Notes under the pieces: generated by a model
The model's database searches: none
Seen by the model: only the letters and a program-made list of their open reading frames with translations
What the model was told of the DNA's origin: nothing
Made by a program: the position numbers and the translations under genes
Assembly: GCA_030267565.1 (NCBI GenBank)
Contig: BRXU01000031.1
Coordinates: 620,001 to 684,000, forward strand
Length of the DNA: 64,000 nucleotides
Direction of reading: 5' to 3'
DNA from: Pleodorina starrii
Taxonomy: Eukaryota > Chlorophyta > Chlorophyceae > Chlamydomonadales > Volvocaceae
Shown: positions 36,218 through 47,449 of the stretch, one piece after another
How positions within the stretch are numbered: position 1 is the first letter of the stretch
Layout: the number at the start of each line of letters is the position of its first letter

Positions 36218-37272
36218 GGGCAGGGCGGGCTGGCGAGAGGGCGGCCCTGGGGCCAAACTGCCAACACGCGGCACTCGATTGTGGCGTGAATAGCGACGGA
36301 ACGGCGTGTAGGAGCCAGGTAGCCAGCTGATATGGCGGCGCAGCCTGGTGTAGCGTGTAGCGCGTTTGCGTTTGTGTTGGGGGCTGGCGTGCTTGCCCGC
36401 CCATTTCCTGCGCGCCAGCGCAGAGCGCACACATGTGCCAAAATGCGTGCGTGGGTGCATTATCTGTGCCAGTGTCTGTGATGGGTGAAGCGTGGTTGGG
36501 CGCTGGGCGCAGGGCCGGCTGCGAAGGCACCTGACAAGGCACAGGGCAGGCCCCTGTTAGTAAACTTAGTATCACGTGCAGGGTTCGGCTGGAGTGGCGC
36601 GCGGAATTGTGCGCGACCATTTAATATTAGGAGCTCGCAGCTCGCAGCAGGGTCGGCGGCCTCGACGTCAAAGGCTACCTCTCGCCCTGCCCAAGCAATA
36701 GGCACGAAGCGCGCTTTCCGGGTTTCCCTCCTTGTGTGTGCTTAATCTTCCCGCCCTCTTCCGGAGGGAGTCATCTGAACGAGCAGCCGTGATTGACCAT
36801 GCGATGCTGCGCCTTGCTCGAAAGGATGGAGCTACGACATACTGTGTATTTAAGTATATGTATGCTTGTAATTGGACTCATGAATGCCGATGTGGAGCAA
36901 TCGGGTCCTGCAACGCCGCACGGCGCGTTAAAGCAGTGCCGATAATCACACACAGATACACAGGCGAGCGACCGACCCGCGGGTCACTGCAGCCCACCGC
37001 AGGACTTATGCTTCCTTTAAGAGTTGGTGCAGAAGTCCCCAGACAGTTGCTCCAGAAATGACGCAACGGCGCTGTCGTGCAAGTCGTACACTCATTTCGC
37101 GTTAGCGCTCAGCAATCTGAGCTCATACTTTTCAGCACCGTTCCTGCGGCTTAGGAATGGCCACGCAAACTATCTCTTGGTTTCCTTACTTCAGGCCAAC
37201 CGCCCTGTACTGTCTCTGTAGCTCAAAATAAGCTTACGTACTTAAAAACTACGCTTTGCGAGTATCCAAATC
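36218..37272. other. Intergenic between F-box/LRR and DUF2358 genes
   Basis: About 1 kb. The first ~650 nt is likely F-box/LRR 3' UTR, ending near the TGTAA at 36867. The rest should be the DUF2358 promoter. One palindrome copy lies at 36974-36985. No gene is supported. Confidence 0.55.
36867..36871 (+). terminator. TGTAA poly(A) signal for F-box/LRR gene
   Basis: TGTAA lies 650 nt after the stop codon on the coding strand, in an AT-richer stretch. Confidence 0.5.
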
Positions 37273-39609
37273 ATGGCGACGATGCGTCCGCCGTCCGCAA
37301 CGTTCCGCCCTTCTCAACTGAGGCCTCTACCAAGCTTGAGGAGCCGCTCTGCCTGCAGCATGCGAAACCTTTCATCCGTTGCGGATCTTCAAATGTCACC
37401 TAGCTCTCGTTGCAGCCCTCGCTCATCGCTTGGTGCACTCCGTCGGGCGCACAGCATCGCGACACAGCCGCAGCGGCTGCTTTACTCCCAACCAAGCAGC
37501 GGCATTGGTATGTTTGCAACGGCGAAGCCTACAGACGAAGGCTGTGCACCACTTGCAAGAACGGGGAGTAGGGCGGCTGCCGCGGCAGCGGCAGCGACGG
37601 CCGCGACTACGTCTGGGGCGGAGACAGGCGCCACGCCTGCCGCCCGGGAGCCGTCGCCGTCGCCGTCGCCAGGAGCCGCATCGTCGTCATCGTGGTCGCC
37701 AGCAGTATGCGCCGAAGGGCGCCTAGATCCCGTTGCCCTCTCAGCCCTGCGCTGCGCGGCAGAGCAGATGCGGCAGACTCCGCAGTCGGGGCGCGGCGGC
37801 GGCTCCGAAGCGAAGCGCCGCGGCGGAGCGTGGATCGACGCCGGCGGCGGCAGCCCCGGCGGCGGTGGCGACGACGGCGACGGCGGCAACAGGGACAGCT
37901 ATGCAGTGAACTACGGCACTGCCGTACGTGTTCTGCGGGAAGATCTGCCGCAGGTATGGCAGGCAAACTGAGGGGGGCTGCGACCGCACTCGGGCCGCTC
38001 CGGCGTCAGCATTCGGTGCTGCGACGGGGTGCGGGGCGTGGCGAGGGGCTTTGAAGCCTAGGTAGATGTGAGCAGAAGGGGTACCGTAGCTTTTTCGTCT
38101 TGCCTCAACTCTTGAGGCCGCCTGCATCCCGCTGATCTTTTTGGGTCGACTGAAACGATTTGTTCATCCTGCGCAGTCTCCCGCGGTGCTGCGCGCGTGG
38201 ATGCGGTACGCTGCGCTGCCGCGATGTGGGTCCTTTGGGGGCACCTTTCGGTCGGGGCTGCGCTTACCCCGGCGGCGGTCGCGAAGGTCCCCCGCCGCCC
38301 CGCCCTCACCACAGCCCGTCCCGTCCGACTGCCTGCCGCGCTGCTGCTCTTTCGACGCCACCTGCTCGCGCTGCGGACCCGGATCTGCCCCATTCACGCG
38401 CCCCAACAGATGCTGGCGCGACCCCTGCAGTGGGACATCTACCGGGAGGACATCTGCTTCATCACGCCCTGGGTGGCGCCCCTGCGCGGCATGCGGCATT
38501 ACCAGATGGTGCATCGGTGGGTCGGTGGGTCGGTAGGTCGGTGGGTCGGTGGGTCGGTGGGTCAACTGGAGGGTGAGGCTGGGCGGCGCCAAGGAACAAC
38601 GCGCAGCTGGGGTTGCAACAGGAACGCGCCTGGAATACCGCGCTGCACCTCTTGTGTGTTTCGGGACTGGTTAAGTGCGATCTGCCGCGCACATGGCCTC
38701 CGCCGCCTCCGCCGCCGCAGAGTGATGCGAGCCCTGGCGCGCCTGCTCTACCGCACCGCCTCTGTTGAGCTGTTGAGGCTATGGAGCCCCATCAGCTCGG
38801 AGCCCTTCCGCGGCGGACCCGGCGGCGGGAGCTGCAGCGGCAGCAGCCACCGGACAGGCACCGTGAGCAACCGCCGGCAGCGCCAGGGAGGGCAGACGTC
38901 CGAGAGCGACAGCGAGAGAGGCGGTCCGGAGGAGGGCAACGGCGGCGGCGGAAGCGGGGGCGGAGGAGGCGACGGCGGGGGGGAGCGGCAGGGCGGCGGG
39001 GGGCAGGTGCGCGTGCGGTGGCGGGCCACGGGGCAGCCGTGGCTTCCCTGGAGCGAGGAGCAGCGGCTGGAGGTGGTGGCCACGTACCGGTGAGAGAGCG
39101 CGTGTGTGTGGGGGGGTGTGTACCGGCATGTGTGCGCGAATGTATGCGTGGGTGCAGCATGAAGGAGTGGACTGAGGCGACCCGGAGCACGGTGGCAAGC
39201 CAGATCCGCCATACCGGTACACGGCCGGGACCGGAATATAAGCAGGGAGCATTTACAGCGTTTGCGCCCCTCGCTTCCGCACACCCGCTCGCCTCCATCG
39301 TTCCGCGTCAGGTTCGACCGCCGAGGCGCCATCACGATGCATGAGCTCACGACCGTCATCCCGCCCGAGCCGCCGCTGCTGCTATGGCCGCTGCTGGTGG
39401 TGGCGCAGCTGCTGGGGCGAATCAAGGGCCGCGCGGGGGCGGAGCGCGGAGGTGTGCCGATCCCCGGTGCGGGCGCGGGCATGGGTGCCGGGCCGGGCGC
39501 GGCCGCAGGCGCGGGGCAGGTGCCGGGCGTTCGGGAGGGAGGGGATGGCGGGCGGGTGGAGCCGGGAGCCGGCGGCGCGGGCGGCGCCGGCGGCGTTTGG
39601 GGGAGCTGA
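37273..39609 (+). CDS. DUF2358 protein, probably plastid-targeted
   Basis: Exons: 37273-37953, 38410-38516, 38721-39089, 39312-39609. Phases agree and give 484 aa. The first ~60 residues are rich in Ser, Arg, Ala and Pro with no acidic residues, which fits a plastid or mitochondrial transit peptide. A low-complexity linker follows. The conserved DUF2358 core starts at YAVNYGTAVRVLREDLPQ, continues with WDIYREDICFITPW and GMRHYQMVH, then VRVRWRATGQPWLPW and YRFDRRGAITMHEL. The family is widespread in cyanobacteria and plastids and has an NTF2-like look, but its biochemical role is not established. An acidic/Gly-rich insert splits the core and the tail is Gly/Ala-rich, so this copy is longer than plant homologues. 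Confidence 0.8.
38517..38563 (+). repeat. GTCGGTGG tandem repeat at an intron start
   Basis: About six GTCGGTGG/GTCGGTAG units beginning directly at the donor of the intron after the exon 38410-38516. This gives several potential GT donors in a row. Confidence 0.75.
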
Positions 39610-40303
39610 GGAGGGAGAGCGGCCGTGCGGGAAAGGGTGCGGAGAGAGGAGAGAGGAGGGAAGGTTCGGAAGAGCCAATGGTTGGATCGTTTGGGGATCT
39701 CGTTGGGCGGTTGTGGTGGTTCGTCAGCCTGGATCAAGCCCTGATATCCGGGTGCTGCTGCGGCGGTATGTCGTCAGTGTTGCCAGGTGGCGCGGCTAGA
39801 CCCAGACCCAGATCCAGACCCTGGGTCTGGCTGTATACAGACCTGCGGTGTCGGCTGAGATCGCTGACGTGTGTTTGGTGATGTGCTGCATGGCATTCAC
39901 GGCAAGGCGCATCGCAATAAAAACAATGCCGTCGCCTAGCCTGCTGCGTTTCGAAGTGCTTTCGGGGGCTGTTCAGAGTGCAGGGCGTGGCAAGGGGCCT
40001 CCGGGTTTGGACCCATGCCGAAATGAACGCCGATTGATTTAATGGTGGCAAAATATTGCTGATTGCTGTCCGACGGCCAGGAGCCCGCTCAGGTAGGCTG
40101 GTAGCCTGGTACGTTGTAATGCCGTATTGCAGCCGTTTCGAACGCGCCGTACAAGGCAGAACCGACTCGCTCGGCGTTGCAAAGTGCATTCGGCTTGGTT
40201 CTCCCACGTGTTACATAATCTCCTTAGCGATAGGCCCGTGTAGCGATTGACATTCCGTTCCACCTGGGCAAGCAGCTGACCTTTGGGACGGGACGATACC
40301 GTT
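39610..40303. other. Intergenic between DUF2358 and CDK5RAP3 genes
   Basis: About 0.7 kb between genes on the same strand, with a TGTAA at 40115 for the upstream gene. No further gene is supported. Confidence 0.55.
40115..40119 (+). terminator. TGTAA poly(A) signal for DUF2358 gene
   Basis: TGTAA lies 506 nt after the stop codon and 185 nt before the next start, on the coding strand. Confidence 0.5.
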
Positions 40304-43300
40304 ATGAGTGAACCCGCAATTGCAAAGCTCATCGGGGAAGGTGTAGAACGACCAGAAGCATCCCTCCCTCTAGATATCAACTATGCGAAACTTGCAGAAT
40401 GGCTGGTGAGCGCGCACCTCTGCCCAGCAAGAACAGTTACTTGTTTGTTAAATTATCAAATCAATTAAGCACTAAGCCTGGACCTGGATTTGGCTTCATG
40501 GCAGGTGACTCGCCAAAAGATCCCGAAAGACTGGCACAAGCGACTCCAAGTTATCCAGGCAAAAGCAACAGAAGCTCTGAAGGAGGTCCCGTCGGAAGTC
40601 TTGAACGGACTCACCGATGGATCGGACGCGCCGCTGGACTACTTGCGGGCGGTTGAAATTAGGGACAAGCTGTCCAGCACGGCCGAGCGGACCATGTTCG
40701 GCGGACTTTCGGGGCCAGCTGCTACGTGGGACAAGATCGTGAAAGCCTACGAGAAACAATGTAAGCGCGCAACGCTAAATGACACCTGCCATCGGGGCGC
40801 GCGTTTGCCCCGGCGTGCCCAAGCCTGCGCCAAGCCAAGCCCCTTCACCTTTCGCTCCTTGGCCTCCCCCTTTCCTCCCCCCGCCACTCGTATACAACCC
40901 AGACGTGTTCCTGGGCGAGTGCGCGGGTATTTTGGTCCAGAACGTGGACTTTGAGATCCCCTACCTGCGCAAGCAGACAGCTAAGCTGAACCAGCAGATC
41001 GTGGACTGCGACCGCAAACACGCAGAGTGCCTTCGGAACGCGACGCTGTGCGCGGCAAAGTATAAGGAGGTGCGTCGGGGTGGTCACCACCGCCCGAAAG
41101 GCCGAGGCGGTGATCGCTGGCGGCGTGGGGGCTCGCCGCAGGCGGCGGTGATGGACCGGGGGGAGCAGCGGCCGCCAGCGGTCCACGCATGGCCGGCGCC
41201 ACCTCTGTGTAGGGGTATGGTTGGCTCGGGGACGGTTGGCTCCGGGACGATTTCCCACGGGCGCGGGAGCAAGGGGTTGGTAGAGGCAGTGTCTGGCGCC
41301 ATAGGCTGGGCGGTGGCGGCAAACTCAGGTGCTACAGCGTTCCAGATCGGCGGCGGAGGGGCCTCGGAAAGCTGCTTGTGGGTAGCAGGGGTGCCAAGGA
41401 CCACACGGGATGCGACACAGTTGGTGGTGGCCTGAAGGGGATTTACCTGAGCGGTTGTGGCAGACTAGCGGACAGCCAAGGCCTCTTCACCACGGCGCCT
41501 ACACCATCAGCCCTGCAGCCTGGGTCAGCGTCTTCTTGTATCGCCCTCCGCGCGTCCCTGATCCGTTGCCGGGTCCGGCGCCTGCAGGAGTGCAAAAAGC
41601 TGGGCATCCAGGGCGTCTCGGTACGGCAAGAGCTGCGGGGGCTGGCTTCGGAGCTGCCGGGCATGCTGCGGGGAGTCGTGGACTCGCTGCACGACCCACG
41701 CTTGCAGGTGGGAAGAAAGGGCTGTCGGGGCTCGACAGCTGCTCGCGAGTGGGTTGCTGACATAGCGTCTGTCCAGAATGATGCTGATGCTGCTGCAGCT
41801 GGTTTTGTTGATGTATGGCTTTACCCTGCTGCTGATCCTGTCTGGCAGCGTAGCGAATCCTGAGCCTGCCCACGACCTTGCCACGTCACATTACGGCATT
41901 TGATGTCTGACACCCGCCGTAACGGCCCACAGACAGCCGCCGACTACTATGCCGCCTTCACCCGCTTCGCGCACGCGCCCCGCGGGCAACGCGCCGCGGC
42001 GGTCAACGCGTCGGGCCTGGAGCCGTCCACCATGCTTCCCACGCTCTTTGAGATCCGGGCGCGGCAGACGCAGCCGCCGGCGCCAGCCGAGGCCGCGCTG
42101 GCGGGGCCGTCGGGATCTGGCGTGCAGGAGGCGACGACCGCTGGGGGGATAGACTGGGACGTGGCGCCTCAGGAGGGGGATGGCGCGGCGGCGGCCGGCG
42201 CCGCCATCGACATCGACTGGGATGTGGCATTAGGCGGCGGAGAGGAGGATGCCAGCGCCGCCGGTGGCGGCGGTGAAGGTGGAGGTGGGATCAACTGGGA
42301 TTTCGATGTGCCGGCGGAAGCCAGCGCATCAGCGGAAGCAGGCGACGGCGCCGCCGAAGCGTCGGCGGCGCCAATCGCGATCGATTGGGACATAGAGGTG
42401 GACGCCGTGGGTGACGCCGTCGCGGACGCGGAGAACAACCTTCTTGGCGGCAGCGAGGGCGAGGGGGCAGCGGCGGCAGTGGCGGGGCCAACGGCAGCGG
42501 CGGCGATGGATCCCGATGACGTGGCGGCGGCGCGCCTGGAGCAGGACGCGGAGTACCGAGCGCGGCTGATGGACGACATGTTGGAGCTGAGGGCTTTTCT
42601 GGCGCTGGTGAGCCGCTGGTAGCCTTTGGAGCGCCGGGCGCTCTGCCACCATGTCTCTCTGGGAGGGCCCACTCTGAGACAACCACCGGGCCGCGCGCAC
42701 GCAGTCCGCCCCGGCATTCCGCCTGGGCGCCAACCGCCAAGCCCTCTGCACGCCGCGAAAGCTCCCGCCCAGCCCCGCCACCGCGGCCCTGCGTTGCAAC
42801 CCTTTCCGGCCGGCCCGGCCCGGGCCAACCTCTTGTTGCCCCGTCTGGCCCCGCCTCGCAGCGCAAGGCGGAGCTGTCCGGCAGCGGCAATGAGCTGATG
42901 GCCACCTCAGTGCCGGACGAGGTGAGCTCGGTGGATGCGGCCGCTGTGGGCAGCATGCTGGCGGCCGTGCAGCAGTCGCTGGGGCAGCTCACCACGCCGC
43001 GCTTCCGGCAGCTGCTGCTGATTGCCACGTCGAAGAGGTAAGGGCGGGAGGCGCGCGGCGCGCGGGTGCGGATTTCAATGCGAGCGTGGGCCTCCCCCGC
43101 CGTCTCCGTGCCTTCGCTGCGGTATCGTTTTTCGTACCTCCCCCTTTCCCGCTCTGCACAATGCCGCCTCGTCCTGTTGCGACTCGGGGCCTCCCGCCAT
43201 GCGTTGCATATCCCCACGTGCCCCAGACCCGGCGCTCACGCCGCACGGATGCCTTGCCTTACTGTCGCCTAGAGGGTACGGTCAGGGCGGCGGCTGGCAA

Positions 43301-43846
43301 CCAGTTCCTCCTGGGACGCGACGACGTCTTCCCGCTTCCGGCCCAAGGCCCTTTGCCCGCATGTCACCCCTGCATGATGGGGTGATGATGCGCCCCGCCC
43401 GGCATTGCGCCGGCACCGATGATCATCCGTCCCTTCTGGCCCCCGACTTGGACTCGAAACACCGGTACCCGCACGCCGCCCCCATCCTCCGTTCGCTTGG
43501 CGCCTCCTCGTCATCCGGTCATCGCCTGCTGTCCACTGAACGTATGTGTATCCACTTTCCACCCTCCGCGCCTCCCGCGCCCAGGTACCTGGACCGTTTG
43601 GAGGCCAGCCTGAAGCGCCAGGCGGGCACGGAGGCCAAGCTGCTGCGCCAGGCGGGAGACGTGGTGGCGCGCAAGCACGAGGCTCGCGCGTCGCTGGTGG
43701 GCCTTGCGCCGCGGCTGGCGGCCCTGGTGGAGCGCACGCGGCGGTTCAAGGAGCTGAGCGAGCGCTCCATCTCGGCGGCGCTGGGCGGCAAGCGGACCAT
43801 CAACGTGCTGGGCGAGATCAACAATGTGCTGGCGGCGGGGCAGTAG
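40304..43846 (+). CDS. CDK5RAP3: CDK5RAP3/C53 homologue (UFMylation, ER-phagy adaptor)
   Basis: Exons: 40304-40405, 40505-40760, 40903-41069, 41588-41707, 41933-42607, 42862-43037, 43585-43846. Phases agree and give 585 aa. The N-terminus LPLDINYAKLAEWLVTRQ and the block NVDFEIPYLRKQTAKLNQQ match animal and plant CDK5RAP3. A predicted disordered region (residues ~260-400) carries four Ile-(Asp/Asn)-Trp-Asp motifs, near residues 288, 309, 335 and 365. In C53 these are the shuffled ATG8-interacting motifs that bind UFM1 and ATG8. The C-terminal half is helical, ending with a coiled coil (LERTRRFKELSERSIS-like order) and NVLGEINNVL. C53 works with UFL1 and DDRGK1 at the ER membrane and senses stalled ribosomes. 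The disordered region is Ala/Gly-expanded relative to the human protein. Confidence 0.92.
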
Positions 43847-44578
43847 TCCGGAGCACGCGGACACCGACCCACGGGTCGTGACGAGTCCACATACATCAGT
43901 GGGGCTGCGATGCAGCAGGGGCGCCGAGTGAGTGGACACGGGTCATGCTGGAATGGGGCTTGGATGGCGCAATGGCGGACACCGACCCGCGGGTCGGGCC
44001 GCATCGGGGTTGGCCCAGCGCTTGATAGGCGGTTGGGAACTTGGGATAGGCAGGGGCGGCGTCGCGCGGGGATGGAACGGCGCTGCTTGCCCCAGGTGGT
44101 GGTGGTAACAAGTCAATGAACCGCTGAAGGTACCCTAATCCGGATACGGTATGCAAACATTGCACGCTTAACAGCACCTCGGTCCATGGGGTCTTCTGCT
44201 ACATTCAATTCAGTATGATACATCCCAGGCGCGGGGCGCCCAAGCCTGCGCATTGACACTTCCTGAAACGGGAGAGACTACACCAATCTTTGAAGCGCAG
44301 TGCGCACGGGAACCCCAGGTACGTCGTTCAAGGGGAGACGTTAGCACACCTACAGTCCAGTACACCCTGCTCCTCATCGCCACCGCCGTGCATATGCGAG
44401 AAAAACACGCGTCCTCCAGAAACTCTCAACGGACCTGTCCAACAAGCTTCACCCAGCCCGTTCCATTCGTCCTCATTCTCGCCTCAGCCGCAACGAACTC
44501 GCCAGGCACCTCACCCTCGCAGCCGCGGCCTCAGAGCCGCAGCCACAGCCGTCCAGAAGGACCATATCCACCCCCGCA
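43847..44578. other. Convergent 3' region
   Basis: The region between the CDK5RAP3 stop (+) and the coiled-coil protein stop (-). Two exact palindrome copies lie here (43866-43877 and 43984-43995), 118 bp apart. No gene is supported. Confidence 0.55.
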
Positions 44579-46536
44579 TTATCGCCGCCTCCTGAAGCGG
44601 AAGCATCCGCAGCAGCCCCGCGACGACGCGGCGGCCTCCGGCGAGCCCGGGGGCCCCTGCTTTGCCCCTTGAGGCGGGGCTCCTCCGTAGAGCGGCGCCT
44701 GGGCATGGCCGTGGGCCTGGGCAGCGGTCTCGGGTATGGCGTCGATAATCTGCCGGATCCGCTGGAACTCGGTCTCAATGTCGGTTATGTCGGCTGCAGA
44801 GACCCATGGGTCAACAGGACGGAGGCGGCACACGGCCATGCGGCGGCGCGTGGCTGTTACAATGCAGGGGCCGAGTCTGAGCGCTGAGGTCAATGCTACA
44901 GAATGGAGCACCCTTTGATGCTGATGGGGGGCCGTTCGGCTTTCTTAGCCGCCTTGGCGATAGCACCGATGCCAGTCGCAAGTGGCAGGCATTCTTACAT
45001 CGTGCTCTCCGCTGACATGGCGCATGGCGTGGCATTCAGGGATCATTCGTAACGCGGTCCGCACATTCAACCATGCTTTACCGGGCTCTCACACCGACAC
45101 AGGTGCGAGGGCCCCATGGCCCAAAGCCCCAACCGCACCTAAGGCCTGGCGGTAGCCCTCCAGGGCTGCGCCGGTCGCCTTGGCCTCCCGCTCGTACAGG
45201 TCACAGAACTGGTCCGCTTCCTGCGGGGAGGCGGAACCAGTGCGTGCGATGAGCTGCGGTGCAAAGTGTACCGGGAGCGTCGCGCTCGGCACGCTGGTGA
45301 TGCACGCAGGTTTTGGTGAGAGGACGGGATAAGAAAGGGCTAAGGCGCGGAGAGGACGGAGGGTGCAGCAGTGGGGAGGCAGCTGCGCGACTCCGACAAA
45401 TAACTCCTACCAGGGGTCCGCGACTGTACGAAATATTACCAAGATATGGGCTGCGCGACTATCGACCATAAGTACAGTACTCCGCCCCCAAGCCCACCCT
45501 GTCCTGCTCTTCCGATCGTGCAGGCTTCCGCCGCACCACCCGCCCGTGCAACCCAGCCCCTCGCTCCCCGCCCATGCAACCCCTCCCTTCCCCGCCGCCG
45601 CCCTGCCCACATCCCGCCCACCCGCTCCAGCTCCTCTAGCTCTGCCTTGAGGGCCTTGAACTCGCCCTCCTCGTCGGGCAGCATCGTCTTGAGCCGCACC
45701 ACCTGGGCGTCGCTCTCAGCCAGCCGCTTGCGCAGCTGCGGGGCACAGGCGCGGCAATGGAGCGAAAGGGGCAGGCGAGGCCGGTCAGGGAAGTGCCGTG
45801 TGCGGGGCTGGGGACTCAAGTGCACACAACAGAACGCGAGCCCGCACAAACCAACATACACCGGCTCGACGTGTTTCTGATTGAGTTGTTGTACATTGCA
45901 GAAGAGGTTTGCACCGCCGGGCTGGGCCGAACCGCAGCGTCCGCGGGCCGGTCGCAACCCACATGCGCGATTTCCGCCTTGAGTGCCGTACGCTCCACGT
46001 CAAATGCGCGCTGCTCGCGGTTGCTGACGTACTCGTCGACGTGCCGCCGTAGGTCGTCCAAATCCTGTCGGACCTCGCCCTGCAGCCGTGTTTATTCATT
46101 ATGGAACGCATTAGCGGTCATACATTGAAGCGGAGGGAGTTCCTTGCGGGCCAGCCAGCCAGATGCAGCGGCGTCACGTCACATCGTGCCACGAACTAGG
46201 CAGGACGCAACATAACTCGTAGAATGTGGGTTTGCCGCTGCGTTTGGTGTCGTCAAGTTCGGACAAGATGACGGCAGCAGTCAATGGTTTGGGTTTCTTT
46301 CAGGGACAGCAGGTGAAGACAAGCCCTGGGTTTGAGGTGGTTTTTGTTAGGTGACCGCTCTAGTCATGTCGTACCTGGAGCCAGGCGGTGGAGGCAAAGC
46401 CGTTGTAGGGGCCGCTTTTGGTGCCGGGTCCGTTCAAGGGGGGCAGCAAGTGGGGATGCTGCGGGTGCTGGGCGTGCGGAGATGACTGATCCCGTCCAGA
46501 GCTTGGCTGCTGCGGACTGCGAAGATGAGCGAACAT
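44579..46536 (-). CDS. Coiled-coil protein of unknown function with Cys/Arg tail
   Basis: Exons: 46536-46375, 46079-45963, 45735-45622, 45232-45139, 44793-44579. Phases agree and give 233 aa. I do not recognise the family. Residues 1-50 are Pro/His/Ser/Gly-rich and probably disordered. Residues ~55-165 are almost continuous coiled coil, e.g. EVRQDLDDLRRHVDEYV, LRKRLAESDAQVVRLK and FKALKAELEELER. Another helix, ITDIETEFQRIRQIIDAI, follows. The end, SSRGCCGCFRFRRRR, combines three cysteines with a basic cluster, which suggests S-acylation and membrane attachment (inference). Every internal border except one is phase 0. The start is the first ATG of exon 1. A structural role at a membrane or cytoskeleton is possible but not shown. 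Confidence 0.72.
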
Positions 46537-47449
46537 AAACATAAAAACGCGTACACGGAATTCAAACGACCCTTCCGAGGTCTGGAGCCCACTTTTACGT
46601 GAAATGAATCCGGATTTAAGAGACAAGGGCTAGGCCGCATTTGTTGAGGTGAGAGACTCCTCACCGCCGGTGGTGAGCAGGGACGACACCCGTACTGCAA
46701 AACCCCGAGGGGCGCCCGGTGCACTGATTATGGAAGAAAGCGATGGCGGAAGTGGATTTGCCAGGCCGCAGCCGCGGTTGTGGTCACTCACGTGGCTTGC
46801 GGGGAGTTGTTCCGGAGCACCCCGGGCAACGGAGCTGCGACGTCCTGCGGAGCGGCCACAGCGAGCATTGCGCTGACAGGGAACTGTCCGAATGGCCGCA
46901 GCCCGACGTTGCTTAAGGCTTATCCGGGCTGTGGTTCCGTCTATCAGCAAGACACGGTCAAGTCCAACCTGCTGCCTTCGTAGCGGTTGGCCGAGCTGAT
47001 ATCGAAGGCTGTGAGAAAGTTTGAGAAGACGTTGCGGGTCATCGTCCATGCCATGGTTGTCAGACGCTGCGGCGGCCTCTGCGGCGGCAATGTCCACGCG
47101 CAAATTTTGCCTCATTTCGGTGTGTCAGGTCATAGGGCGTCAGGTTGAATAGCTTTCATGCTACATCGGTGTTGACTCCTTTAGCATCTAAAAGAATCAA
47201 AAGTCCTCAAGATGGCAAAAAGTCGGACTTCCGCTTCAGCTGTTGTTCGTTGGTACAGCTGGATCCTGCGTCGTGTTGCTCGCACGACAGAGCCACAGCG
47301 CATGCAGCAGCAGTAGACATGACAGCGGGCCTGTCTTCGCGTGTTACAAATTCAGGTTATAACAACTTTGCCCGCAGCCCTTGCCGTCCTACACCAGAGT
47401 TATGAACTTGTAGGCCATGTCACAGTGATAGTCATAAGCGATAAGCTAG
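46537..47449. other. Intergenic with ankyrin-like relic
   Basis: A divergent gap between the coiled-coil gene (-) and the UBZ4 gene (+), so both promoters are expected here. It also contains the degraded ankyrin-like stretch at 47096-47212. A 161-codon minus-strand open frame (46630-47115) lacks recognisable domains. Confidence 0.45.
47096..47212 (-). pseudogene. Ankyrin-repeat-like fragment with internal stops
   Basis: Read on the minus strand, one frame gives LLILLDAKGVNTDVA, a TGA stop, then KLFNLTPYDLTHRNEAKF. The pattern LL..LLDAKGVN followed by NLTPYDL resembles an ankyrin repeat border. Another in-frame TGA lies just before it. There are no flanking exons or start. It is most likely a relic of an ankyrin-repeat gene, and chance resemblance is possible. 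Confidence 0.35.

Noticed and set aside
46630..47115. 161-codon minus-strand frame starting MRQNLRVDIAAAEAAAAS
   Set aside because: No domain, and its upstream neighbour carries stops. It was not called as a gene; only the ankyrin-like piece was kept, as a relic.
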